A stretch of 64,000 nucleotides of DNA from Lachnospiraceae bacterium (GCA_021202075.1 JAJQDT010000005.1:1-64000); one strand, 5' to 3'; shown: positions 9,198 through 17,078, counted from the first letter of the stretch. Program-made: numbers and translations. Notes: generated by a model from the letters alone, not told the origin.

Positions 9198-10337
9198 TTA
9201 TCCTATCGCTCTCCTATAGAGCTTTATCGTTTTCCTGCTTACCTCATCCCAGCTGTACTTCGTACAGATAAAATCAGCAGCGCCATCCTTATACTTCTTC
9301 ACAGCCGTGTCATCATCCATCAGTCCCTGTAGCTTCTCTCTAAGGTCGCCCACATCACTTTTCCGAAACACCACAGCCTTATCTTCAACAACCTCAGTAC
9401 ATTCTTCTATGTCACTCACCACACAGCAATTGCCGTAGCTCATAGCTTCCAACAGGCTTAAAGGCATCCCCTCCAGGTCACTAGGCAACACATATACGTA
9501 AGCGTTGCTGTACAGCTCTTCCCGTAATCTTCCGGCAACAAAGCCTGTGAAAACCACATTCTCGTTATTGCCGACCAGCTTCCTCAACTCCTGCGTAAAT
9601 TCATCCGTATCGGAAGATCCACCGGCAATGACAAGTTTCTTGTCCGTCCGCAACCCCTTATATGCTTCAGCTAAATACGTCAACCCTTTTTCCGGTACAA
9701 GACGACCAAGGTATAAAAGGTAATCGTCTTTTCTTAATCCAAACTTCTCTGTAATCTCCTTAGCTTCTCTGATCTGTGGCCGACTCACTCCGTTTGGGAT
9801 GAACACAGTTTTTCTTTTATAAGTCTTCCAAAAATACTCCTGCACACCTTTGCTAAGGACAATGATCTCCGAAGCATGTTTAACAGCCATCTTCTCGCCG
9901 ATTTTTATGTACTTAGAGCCTAACCCTCCTGACCACTTTTGGCGCCTATGGTCTATACCATGGATTGTCGCCACACATCTTTTTCCAAAAATTCCCGTAA
10001 ACCACATCCAAAAGCAAGGTCCTTCCGCATGGTAGTGAATCACATCATATCCGCTGAAAGTCGCCTTAACTGTGGCAAAGAACGATGACGACATCGCTGC
10101 AAGTCCTTTCCGATGTATTGTGAACACCGGTTTCAACTTAACTCCCTTATACTCTGACAATCCGCCATTATCACAGCCTGTCCGGTTATAACAGGTCACC
10201 TCGCAACCCATCTCAGCCAATCTGGGCGCGAGTTCTTCAACCACAACTTCTATGCCTCCACGGGAACTGTCTATGGCTGGAACCGTCTTGTGACCCAGCA
10301 TCGCGATCTTAAGAGGAACATCCCTTTCTCTATTCAT
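9198..10337 (-). CDS. GT4 glycosyltransferase, the only full-length copy of the array family
   Basis: A 379-residue GT-B enzyme. The N-terminal domain has LKIAMLGHKTVP and SRGGIEVVVEELAPRL. The donor domain has YLGRLVPEKGLTYL, GFVAGRLREELY and SDLEGMPLSLLEAM with the E-x7-E site. SD-like GAAGGGGTG lies upstream of the ATG. Eight N-terminal fragments nearly identical to its first 30-130 residues lie upstream (10.6-16.9 kb), so it looks like the expressed end of a recombining array. In GT-B enzymes the N-terminal domain mainly binds acceptor. The position next to rfbA is compatible with rhamnosyl transfer, which is unproven. Confidence 0.92.
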   Translation of the reverse strand: MNRERDVPLKIAMLGHKTVPAIDSSRGGIEVVVEELAPRLAEMGCEVTCYNRTGCDNGGLSEYKGVKLKPVFTIHRKGLAAMSSSFFATVKATFSGYDVIHYHAEGPCFWMWFTGIFGKRCVATIHGIDHRRQKWSGGLGSKYIKIGEKMAVKHASEIIVLSKGVQEYFWKTYKRKTVFIPNGVSRPQIREAKEITEKFGLRKDDYLLYLGRLVPEKGLTYLAEAYKGLRTDKKLVIAGGSSDTDEFTQELRKLVGNNENVVFTGFVAGRLREELYSNAYVYVLPSDLEGMPLSLLEAMSYGNCCVVSDIEECTEVVEDKAVVFRKSDVGDLREKLQGLMDDDTAVKKYKDGAADFICTKYSWDEVSRKTIKLYRRAIG

Positions 10338-10404
10338 TTGTTATAGACACCCCTTCATCCTAAACTCTTTTTTCTCCACGTATATTTATAACTTGCTTCT
10401 TTGA

Positions 10405-10653
10405 ACGACAATAAGCCCGCAACCAATATGCTATTTGCATATTGGCCGCAGGCTCAGCCTTACCTCCTTATCTGATTTTTATGCTCGTTCGATTGGGTCA
10501 AAACGGAGCAACCAAAAGCCACTCACATTATTTACCGGATCTTCCGGCTTGCCCAACCTCTACATAAAAACCAGTTCTAAAGAGACTAAGCCAAGCCGTA
10601 ACACCTTGTAAATAAAGGCTTTTTCTTGGTTGTCCCTATTATATCTCCATCAC
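10405..10653 (-). repeat. ~249-bp structured repeat element R1, copy a
   Basis: Read on the minus strand it begins TGATGGAGATATAATAGGG, directly after glycosyltransferase codons for HAEG. It ends in a strong hairpin (stem GCCTGCGGCCAATATGC with its complement, 5-base loop) followed by TTATTGTCGTT, like a factor-independent terminator. Internal conserved features are a GCTC...GAGC helix with loop TTGACCCAATCG and an upstream GGTTGGG that could pair with CCCAATC in that loop. It carries no ORF beyond the 23-codon tail it adds to the fragment. I do not recognise the family. Confidence 0.75.
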
Positions 10654-10969
10654 CTTCCGCATGGTAGTGAATTACATCATATCCACCAAAGGTTGCTTTA
10701 ATCGTCGCGAAGAAGGAGGATGTCATCGCTGCGAGTCCTTTCCGATGTATCGTGAACACCGGTTTCAGCTTAACTCCCTTGTACTCCGTCAACCCACCGT
10801 TATCACAACCTGTTCGGTTATAGCAAGTCACTTCGCATCCCATCTCAACCAATCTGGGAGCAAGCTCTTCAACTACAACTTCTATTCCTCCGCGGGAACT
10901 GTCTATAGCCGGAACCGTTTTGTGCCCCAACATCGCAATTTTAAGAGGAGCATTCTTTTCTTTATTCAT
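10586..10969 (-). pseudogene. N-terminal glycosyltransferase fragment F1 fused to R1a
   Basis: Starts MNKEKNAPLKIAMLGHKTVP and matches the first ~108 residues of the full-length enzyme up to VIHYHAEG. It then runs into the R1a element, which adds DGDIIGTTKKKPLFTRCYGLA and a stop. The open frame extends 13 codons upstream to 11008, but the homologous start with normal spacing is at 10969. The donor-binding domain is missing, so it cannot be an active enzyme. The tail is identical to that of F2. Confidence 0.85.
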
Positions 10970-11031
10970 TTTTACAGATACCCCCTCATCCTGAACTCTT
11001 TTCTCCACAAATAATCGTGGGTGCCTCGTTT

Positions 11032-11281
11032 AACGACAATAAGCCTGCAGTCAATATGCTCTTTTGCATACTGGCCGCAGGCTTAGCCTTACCTCCTTAT
11101 CTGATTTTTATGCTCGTTCGATTGGGTCAAAACGGAGCAACCAAAAGCCACTCACATTATTTACCGGATCTTCCGGCTTGCCCAACCTCTACATAAAAAC
11201 CAGTTCTAAAGAGACTAAGCCAAGCCGTAACACCTTGTAAATAAAGGCTTTTTCTTGGTTGTCCCTATTATATCTCCATCA
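11032..11281 (-). repeat. ~250-bp structured repeat element R1, copy b
   Basis: Nearly identical to R1a over its whole length, including the conserved TTGACCCAATCG loop block. The terminal hairpin differs at a few paired positions (GCCTGCGGCCAGTATGC with GCATATTGACTGCAGGC) yet still pairs. It follows glycosyltransferase codons for FHAEG on the minus strand, the same join as R1a. Confidence 0.75.
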
Positions 11282-11604
11282 CCCTCAGCGTGGAAATGGA
11301 TGATGTCGTAGTGGCCGAAGGTCGCCTTGACTGTGGCAAAGAAGCTGCTCGTCATGGCGGCCAGACCTTTTCTCTTAAAAGTCGGCACTGGAATCAGGTT
11401 CACACCCTTGTACTCCGACAACCCTCCGTTGTCACAGCCCGTCCGGTTGTAGCAGGTAACTTCACAGCCCATCTCAACGAGCCTTGGTGCTAACTCCTCA
11501 ACCACAACTTCAATGCCACCACGTGAACTGTCCATTGCCGGAACCGTCTTGTGCCCCAACATTGCAATCTTGAGAGAGCCACTCTTTTGTTTTCCCATTT
11601 TCAC
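11215..11604 (-). pseudogene. N-terminal glycosyltransferase fragment F2 fused to R1b
   Basis: MKMGKQKSGSLKIAMLG starts a copy of the array glycosyltransferase that ends after DIIHFHAEG, then takes the R1-encoded tail and stop. About 108 of 379 residues are present. Its start overlaps the stop of F3 by 4 bp (ATGA), so the two could be translationally coupled. It differs from F1 at residues such as IPVPTFKRKG against KPVFTIHRKG, so it is a diverged copy and not a fresh duplication. Confidence 0.85.
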
Positions 11605-12110
11605 ACAGCCCCCTCATATGCCAATCCGCCAAGTTCTCCAGTTCCAAATCTATAATCACGCCCTGTGTGGGCATCATTACCGTAAAAAAATGAGTTTTTC
11701 TTAAATCTACTATCAAATAGGACACCATGAATCGTTGCTACGATACATCGTTTTTTACAAAATATCGCCGGAATCCACATCCAGAAGCACGGGCCCTCTG
11801 CGTGGAAATGGATTACATCATAATGACCGAAGGTCGCTTTGACTGTGGCGAAGAAACTACTCGTCATTGCCGCCAGTCCCTTCCGCTTAAACGTCGGCAC
11901 TGGTTTCAGCTTTACGCCCTTGTACTCTGTCAGCCCTCCGTTATCACAGCCCGTCCGGTTGTAGCAGTTGACTTCACATCCCATCTCAACCAATCTCGGT
12001 GCTAACTCCTCAACGACGACTTCAATGCCGCCTCGTGAACTGTCCATTGCCGGAACCGTCTTGTGCCCCAGCATTGCCACCTTGAGGGGAGCCTTCTTTT
12101 CAGTTTTCAT
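11601..12110 (-). pseudogene. N-terminal glycosyltransferase fragment F3
   Basis: MKTEKKAPLKVAMLGHK starts a fragment matching the full-length enzyme to about residue 128 (RCIVATIHG). There it switches to an unrelated tail containing KKNSFFYGNDAHTG and stops. The switch falls at the same codon as in F5 and F8. The following DNA carries the short AAAAACTCAT leader-like repeat (about 11661-11700), which continues into the start region of F2. The mini-leader GAGAGGAGTTATGGATAG precedes its ATG. Confidence 0.85.
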
Positions 12111-12585
12111 CTATCCATAACTCCTCTCGATTTTTCAGATTGTAATTAGTTCTATATCCCTGTCTTTAAGCCTGTGCGTTAAAGCATCCAGCCTGTACGC
12201 TACGCCATTACTTCCAAATATATCCCTGTGCGTTATGAAATTATCCGTAACCGACAGCCAGAGTATCCTCGAAACTCTCCGGTCGGTTTATCCGTTTCAT
12301 GGATAGCCGTCTCCCATTTGCCCGAAAATTCAATCCCTGCCACGCAACAGTGAAGCCAATCCAATCATAGGTTTACCTGTTTCTTCATGGGCTTTCGCCT
12401 GTTATCTGCGAAACGAAAGCCTGCCATGAAACAGGAAAACCAATCCTACCGTCTCTCCAAAACAACCGGTTTATCAATCTGACTATGTAAAAAGACTCGA
12501 CAGTGAAACCAATAGTTGCCTGTGCGCTACATTTCGGTAGGTGCTTTACCCCTATTTTTTTGTGCAACCCTACCAAAAATCGAGG
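12111..12585. other. 475-bp non-coding stretch with inverted repeats between fragments F3 and F4
   Basis: No convincing ORF. It contains four near-copies of CCTGTGCGYTA (at about 12171, 12192, 12228 and 12519). Two long inverted repeats are also present: ACCGACAGCCAGAG paired with CTCTCCGGTCGGT near 12250-12290, and CCTGTTTCTTCATGGGCTTTCG with CGAAAGCCTGCCATGAAACAGG near 12378-12440. The stretch ends where fragment F4 breaks off. It could be a further structured element of the array. I do not recognise it. Confidence 0.5.
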
Positions 12586-12897
12586 TTATGCAACGTTTAG
12601 TTGTTGTTTAACCTCAACAAAGGATTTATCCGTTGCATGTAAACTACTCGTCATTGCTGCCAGACCTTTGCGTTTAAAAGTCGGCACTGGAATCAGCTTC
12701 ACACCCTTGTACTCCGACAGCCCTCCGTTGTCACAGCCCGTCCGGTTGTAACAGGTGACTTCACATCCCATCTCAACAAGTCTCGGCGCAAGCTCCTCGA
12801 CGACAACTTCAATACCACCGCGAGAAGAATCCATTGCCGGAACAGTCTTGTGTCCCAGCATTGCAATCTTGAGGGGAGACTTCTTTTCAGTTTTCAT
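12586..12897 (-). pseudogene. N-terminal glycosyltransferase fragment F4
   Basis: MKTEKKSPLKIAMLGHK starts a copy that follows the full-length enzyme to KRKGLAAMTSS (about residue 88). It then switches to LHATDKSFVEVKQQLNVA and stops, at a break point not used by the other fragments. The 5' leader is almost identical to that of F3 (GAGAGGAGTTATGGATAG before ATG). The junction abuts the structured 12.1-12.6 kb stretch. Confidence 0.85.
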
Positions 12898-12921
12898 CTA
12901 TCCATAACTCCTCTCAACTTC

Positions 12922-13395
12922 TCAGACAGTAACCAGTTCCATATTTCCAAGCCCTCTGTGGGCATCATTAACGTAATAAAATGAGTTTTTTGATGTGCTA
13001 GAAATACCCACGTCACCATGAATTGTGGCCACACATTTTCTTCCAAGTAGCCGTGGGAACCACATCCAAAAGCAGGGTCCTTCTGCGTGATAATGGATCA
13101 CATCATATCCGCCGAAGGTAGCTTTGATTGTCGCCCATAGCGATGACGACATCGCTGCAAGCCCTTTCCGATGAAGCGTAAACACCGGTTTAAGCCTAAC
13201 TCCCTTGTACTCTGATAACCCTCCATTATCGCAACCTGTTCGGTTATAACAGGTCACTTCACATCCCATTTCAACCAGTCGTGGTGCCAGCTCTTCAACG
13301 ACGACTTCTATACCCCCTCTGGAGCTATCCATCGCAGGAACCGTCTTATGCCCCAACATTGCTATCTTAAGGGGAGCATCCTTTTCAGTTTTCAT
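12922..13395 (-). pseudogene. N-terminal glycosyltransferase fragment F5
   Basis: Matches the full-length enzyme to CVATIHG (about residue 128), then reads DVGISSTSKNSFYYVNDAHRG and stops. The sequence after the break is homologous at DNA level to that after F8 and more loosely F3, and contains AAAAAACTCATTTTATTACG. From there it grades into the leader of F4 through GGAACTGG and GAGAGGAGTTATG. The catalytic half is missing. Confidence 0.85.
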
Positions 13396-13500
13396 CTTTT
13401 AACATAACTCCTCTCAATTTCTACGATAGTGAACAGTTCCATATCCTTCTCCGAGCAAAATATGTACATACCAAAATTGCCCTCGCCCCAGTATCGGTTA

Positions 13501-13748
13501 CACAACAATAAGCCTGTAGTAGAATGACCTCCGCCATTCTACTGCAGGCTTGTCTCAACCTCCTTCTTCAATTTTTATGCTCTTTCGATTGGGTCAAAAC
13601 AGAGCAACCAGAAGCCAGCGCTTCATCTACTCAGATTTCTCGTTTGCTCAATCTCAGCATAAAAATTGTGTTCCCAGGAGACTAAGCCAAGCCAGAAACC
13701 GTTGTAAATAAAGGATTCTTCGTGGTTGTCCCTATTATATCTCCATCA
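13501..13748 (-). repeat. ~248-bp structured repeat element R1, copy c (diverged)
   Basis: Shares with R1a and R1b the start TGATGGAGATATAATAGGG, the block TTTTGACCCAATCGAA and the end hairpin position. The distal hairpin stem has a completely different sequence (GCCTGCAGTAGAATG with CATTCTACTACAGGC) but still pairs perfectly or nearly so. Such compensatory change points to selection on RNA or DNA structure. It follows glycosyltransferase codons for FKRKG, a different join from copies a and b, so the element itself appears to have moved or recombined. Confidence 0.75.
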
Positions 13749-13984
13749 CCCTTGCGTTTGAACGTCGGCACTGGTTTCAGCCTAACTCCCTTGTACTCGG
13801 ATAACCCTCCGTTATCACAACCCGTCCGGTTGTAGCAGGTCACTTCACACCTCATCTCTACCAGTCTCGGTGCCAACTCCTCTACAACAACTTCTATGCC
13901 ACCGCGAGAAGAATCCATCGCAGGAACCGTCTTGTGCCCCAGCATTGCTATCTTGAGCAGAGCTTTATCCTTCTTCATATTCAT
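13682..13984 (-). pseudogene. N-terminal glycosyltransferase fragment F6 fused to R1c
   Basis: MNMKKDKALLKIAMLGHK starts a fragment that stops matching after VPTFKRKG (about residue 80). There the R1c element supplies DGDIIGTTTKNPLFTTVSGLA and the stop. The shared D-G-D-I-I-G-T-T tail after two different break points defines the left edge of the R1 element. A conserved cysteine-to-arginine region change (VEMRCEV for VEMGCEV) is visible. Confidence 0.85.
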
Positions 13985-14045
13985 CTATCCATAACTCCTC
14001 CCTCTAATCATAATCACAGCCAATCATATAATTTTCATGTTCCTC

Positions 14046-14074
14046 TTGACACCCTACAGAAATTCTCATATAAT
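14046..14074 (+). promoter_or_regulatory. promoter of the toxin-antitoxin pair
   Basis: TTGACA at 14046-14051 and TATAAT at 14069-14074 are separated by 17 bp, a consensus housekeeping promoter. AAAGGAGG follows just before the antitoxin ATG at 14100. Confidence 0.8.
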
Positions 14075-14099
14075 TTCTCTATCAAAGGAGGTGTTTTCT

Positions 14100-14363
14100 A
14101 TGCCAACTATCAAATCAAGCACAGATTTACGCAACAACTACAATGAAATTTCAACATTCTGCCACACCTATCGTGAACCTGTTTTCATTACGAAAAACGG
14201 TCAGGGCGATCTCGCAGTAATGAGTGTCGAAACCTATGAGCAACTGACCGGCCGCCTTGAACTTTACGGTCTGTTGAAGGAAGGGCTGGACGATGTAGCA
14301 GCCGGACGTACGCAGCCTTTTACTGAAGCTATGGATGAAATACGTGCTGCAAGGAAAAGATGA
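14100..14363 (+). CDS. type II antitoxin, Phd/YefM family
   Basis: An 87-residue protein, MPTIKSSTDLRNNYNEIS, with the Phd/YefM DNA-binding fold signature (RNNYNEI, then PVFITKNGQGDLAVMSVETYEQL). The start at 14100 is chosen for the AAAGGAGG site 9 bp upstream; an in-frame start at 14037 lies over the promoter. It overlaps the toxin by 4 bp (ATGA), typical of such pairs. It should bind the toxin and repress its own promoter. It reads on the plus strand, opposite to the surrounding glycosyltransferase fragments. Confidence 0.92.
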   Translation: MPTIKSSTDLRNNYNEISTFCHTYREPVFITKNGQGDLAVMSVETYEQLTGRLELYGLLKEGLDDVAAGRTQPFTEAMDEIRAARKR

Positions 14364-14692
14364 TCTGGCAAATCCACATTACCAGACAAGCGAAGCAAGA
14401 TATGATCAATGCGGCTGATTATATCGAGTTTATGCTTCTTAACCCAGATGCAGCAGATTCTCTCTTAGATACTGCGGAAGCCAACATTAATTCACTTTCA
14501 CAGATGCCTGATCGCTTTCGTCCGGTTGATGATCCTCTTCTCTCGTCATGGGGAGTTCGTTTCATCATGGTAAAAAACTATCTCGCGTTCTATTTCATCT
14601 CCGAAGAAAGCAAAACGGTACACATCATTCGTTTCCTTTATGGAAAACGCAACTGGCTCCATATCTTAAAGCAAGGATTCTCACTTGAATAA
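14360..14692 (+). CDS. type II toxin, RelE/ParE family
   Basis: A 110-residue protein with the RelE/ParE outline: WQIHITRQAKQDMINAADYI at the start, DRFRPVDDPLL in the middle and IIRFLYGKRNW near the end. Members either cleave mRNA on the ribosome (RelE) or poison gyrase (ParE); which applies cannot be told here. It is coupled to the upstream antitoxin. The position inside the array suggests a stabilising (addiction) role, which is inference. Confidence 0.9.
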   Translation: MIWQIHITRQAKQDMINAADYIEFMLLNPDAADSLLDTAEANINSLSQMPDRFRPVDDPLLSSWGVRFIMVKNYLAFYFISEESKTVHIIRFLYGKRNWLHILKQGFSLE

Positions 14693-14717
14693 CGCTTCCT
14701 GCAGCACAGCCTGTGGC

Positions 14718-14844
14718 TTAAGCACTTGCCTTAAGTGCTTATTAAAAGGTCCTCACGCGAAAGTCTTCCTGACTCCGCGTCAGGGCCTTTTAATAAACAC
14801 TCCGGTTCTATAACCCCTTCTGTGAGTAAAAATATGAGTTTTTC
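14718..14844 (-). repeat. ~127-bp structured repeat element R2, copy a
   Basis: Read on the minus strand it begins AAAAACTCATATTTTTACTCACAGAAGGG and passes a long imperfect hairpin (AAAAGGCCCTGACGCG with CGCGTGAGGACCTTTT). It ends in TAATAAGCACTTAAGGCAAGTGCTTAA, a second hairpin. It supplies the C-terminal tail and stop of fragment F7. Compared with copy b the hairpin arms change together (CGCGG/CGCG to CGTGT/ATACG). Confidence 0.65.
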
Positions 14845-14947
14845 TGGTCTCCACAACTTCGATTCCACCTCTTGAACTGTCCATTGCCGGAACCGTCTTA
14901 TGGCCTAACATTGCAATCTTTAGATGTCTGTCTTTCACCCTTTTCAT
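14780..14947 (-). pseudogene. shortest N-terminal glycosyltransferase fragment F7 fused to R2a
   Basis: A 55-residue frame: MKRVKDRHLKIAMLGHKTVP through SRGGIEVV covers only the first ~32 residues of the enzyme. It is followed by the R2-encoded tail TRKTHIFTHRRGYRTGVFIKRP-type sequence and a stop. The same tail ends fragment F8. The leader GAGAGGAGTTATGTGACAT precedes the ATG. Too short to be an enzyme. Confidence 0.8.
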
Positions 14948-14987
14948 ATGTCACATAACTCCTCTCGATTCTCTAAACTATGGTCAG

Positions 14988-15025
14988 TTCCGTGTCCCTC
15001 TGTAGGTTAAATAATGAGTTTTTTA
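14988..15025 (-). repeat. short leader-type repeat (AAAAAACTCATTATTTAACC)
   Basis: On the minus strand the sequence AAAAAACTCATTATTTAACC, then ACAGAGGG and GGAACTG, precedes the leader of F7. The same string with small changes occurs at about 11661-11700 and 12946-12990, and at the starts of both R2 copies. It marks where fragments and elements are joined in the array. No coding potential. Confidence 0.6.
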
Positions 15026-15228
15026 ATGACGCAAAAGCTCCTGCTATCTGAACTAATCTTCCTGGCCCTAATTTGGAATCTACTGCCCTGTTTCACCCCT
15101 TCTATTTCTGATTTTTGCTTTTATTTGAAATCATAATCTCTCTATATTTCAAATTCTCTTTACTTTCTGAAATAACTCAGTTAAAATTGAATCAGTAATT
15201 TCAAATTCACAGAAAGGTTGGTATCTCA

Positions 15229-16383
15229 ATGGATAATAAAATCCGCGCCGGAAAATTTGTTAAAAACCTGTCCGGAGATATGGCTTACCAGTCATTTCTC
15301 CCTTCCGCTCTTCCTCCGGTTCCTCCAATAAACATCGATGAGGAAATGACACAGCTTTTGATTTCTGCTCACAGCCAGCTCACGCTTCTGGATGGTCTCA
15401 CAAGGCGCATCCCCAATATGCAGCTCTTCGTGTCTATGTATGTTCGGAAAGAAGCTCTGCTCTCATCGCAGATTGAGGGCACACAGGCTACCTTAGATGA
15501 TATTCTCAACCCATTGTTGGAAGAGAATGCGAATCGTGATGTAGCTGATGTCGTCAATTACATTCGAGCTGTTGATTTTGCCGTAAATCGTCTCCAGTCT
15601 CTTCCGCTGTGCAATCGGCTGATCCGCGAAACACATGCTGTCCTGATGGAGAATGTTCGTGGTCAGGAGAAAAATCCTGGTGAGTTTCGCTGCTCCCAAA
15701 ACTGGATCGGCGGCCAGGGCAGCATCTTGAGAAATGCCCACTATATCCCGCCAAATCCTCAAGAAATGATGGAAGCCATGTCCGACCTGGAAAAGTTCAT
15801 CAATGCAGAGGACTCCATAGATCATCTGATCCGTATTGCATTGATTCATTACCAGTTCGAGACGATCCACCCATTCCTGGATGGAAATGGACGAATCGGG
15901 CGGTTAATTATCATCCTCTACCTGATGGAAAACCATGTGCTTTCCTCACCCGCACTGTATCTCTCCTGGTACCTCAAACAAAATCGCGTTGAGTACTATG
16001 ATCGCATGTCTGAAGTCAGGCGAACAGGGGACTACGAGCAGTGGATCAGGTTTTTCCTCCGTGCAGTTGCTGCCTCTGCCGAAGATGCCATTCGAACAGT
16101 CGACGGGCTGTCTGCGCTTCATGACTGTAACCAACAGCTTGTTACTGATTCCTTTGGAACCCGCTCCAGAAAAAACGCCATGCAACTGTTTTCCTATCTT
16201 GAGCAAAATCCCATCATAGAAATTCAAAAAACTGCTGTCACACTTAACATGGCATACAATACTGTCGCCAGATATGTCGCAGACTTTTGCCATCTGGGTA
16301 TTCTTCTGGAGAACACAAAAGGTACGAAAGCAAGAGTGTATTCTTACGAGCAATACCTAAAGATTCTTCGTGAGGATACGTGA
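15229..16383 (+). CDS. Fic family protein (AMPylase-type) with autoinhibitory helix and C-terminal HTH
   Basis: A 384-residue protein. The Fic motif HPFLDGNGRIGR begins at His214, with the catalytic histidine, acidic residue and phosphate-binding loop all present. An N-terminal inhibitory motif of the S-x3-E-G type is at residues 79-84 (SSQIEG), so activity should be self-restrained. The last ~80 residues look like a winged-helix DNA-binding domain (AVTLNMAYNTVARYVADF). Members transfer AMP to protein side chains; the target is unknown. AGAAAGG lies before the ATG. It is a plus-strand gene flanked on both sides by glycosyltransferase fragments with R2 copies. Confidence 0.92.
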   Translation: MDNKIRAGKFVKNLSGDMAYQSFLPSALPPVPPINIDEEMTQLLISAHSQLTLLDGLTRRIPNMQLFVSMYVRKEALLSSQIEGTQATLDDILNPLLEENANRDVADVVNYIRAVDFAVNRLQSLPLCNRLIRETHAVLMENVRGQEKNPGEFRCSQNWIGGQGSILRNAHYIPPNPQEMMEAMSDLEKFINAEDSIDHLIRIALIHYQFETIHPFLDGNGRIGRLIIILYLMENHVLSSPALYLSWYLKQNRVEYYDRMSEVRRTGDYEQWIRFFLRAVAASAEDAIRTVDGLSALHDCNQQLVTDSFGTRSRKNAMQLFSYLEQNPIIEIQKTAVTLNMAYNTVARYVADFCHLGILLENTKGTKARVYSYEQYLKILREDT

Positions 16384-16402
16384 CCGATATTCCATTTTCA
16401 TC

Positions 16403-16524
16403 TAAGCACCTTCCTAAGTGCTTATTACAGGGTCCTCCCGTATGGTCATCTTGACTACACGTCAGGGCCTTTTAATAAATACTCCGGCACTCAATTCCCT
16501 TCTATGGGTAAAATATGAGTTTTT
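16403..16524 (-). repeat. ~122-bp structured repeat element R2, copy b
   Basis: Minus-strand start AAAAACTCATATTTTACCCATAGAAGGG, hairpin AAAAGGCCCTGACGTG with ATACGGGAGGACC, and end hairpin AGCACTTAGGAAGGTGCTT. It lies directly 3' of the Fic gene and encodes the tail of fragment F8, so copies a and b bracket the F7-Fic interval. Confidence 0.65.
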
Positions 16525-16929
16525 CTTTGCGCTAGTTATTCTCATGTCACCATGAATCGTGGCCACACATCTTTTTCCAAAAATTCCCGGAAACCACATC
16601 CAAAAGCACGGTCCCTCAGCATGGAAATGAATCACATCGTATCCACCAAAAGTAGCCTTCACTATGGCGAAGAAACTACTCGTCATCGCCGCCAGACCTT
16701 TTCTTTTAATCGTCGGCACCGGAATCAGCTTCACACCTTTGTACTCTTTCAGCCCTCCATTATCACAGCCCGTCCGGTTATAGCAGGTCACTTCACAGCC
16801 CATCTCTACCAGACGAGGTGCAAGCTCCTCAACCACAACTTCGATGCCACCGCGAAAACTGTCCATTGCGCGAACCGTCTTATGACCGAGCATTGCAATC
16901 TTTAGAGGCGTGTTCTTCTTCTTTTTCAT
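16462..16929 (-). pseudogene. N-terminal glycosyltransferase fragment F8 fused to R2b
   Basis: MKKKKNTPLKIAMLGHKTVR starts the outermost copy of the array. It matches the full-length enzyme to CVATIHG (about residue 128), then reads DMRITSAKKNSYFTHRREL and ends GVFIKRP like F7. Two changes in otherwise invariant positions (TVRAMDS and DSFRGG for TVPAMDS and DSSRGG) suggest it is decaying. No gene is seen between it and 17078. Confidence 0.85.
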
Positions 16930-17078
16930 AAGTCACATAACTCCTCCTTCTAATTGCTATAGAAACTTAAGTGCTTTCATCTCTTTTTTCAAATAACTGC
17001 GGCAATTCGCGGTATTTCAGTCTCCGTGGTCATTTTTGAAATTATGGTTATCAAACACGACAAACAGCGGGCAGAGAT

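Noticed and set aside
10405-10653. R1 as a HEARO/IscB-type RNA, group I or II intron, or retron
   Set aside because: No HNH, TnpB or reverse transcriptase ORF, no domain V-like hairpin, and the target does not carry the ATGA/GTGA preference known for HEARO; left as unidentified.
13501-13748. CRISPR-like repeat or integron attC site
   Set aside because: Only three long copies with no short regular spacers, and no integrase or cas gene in the window.
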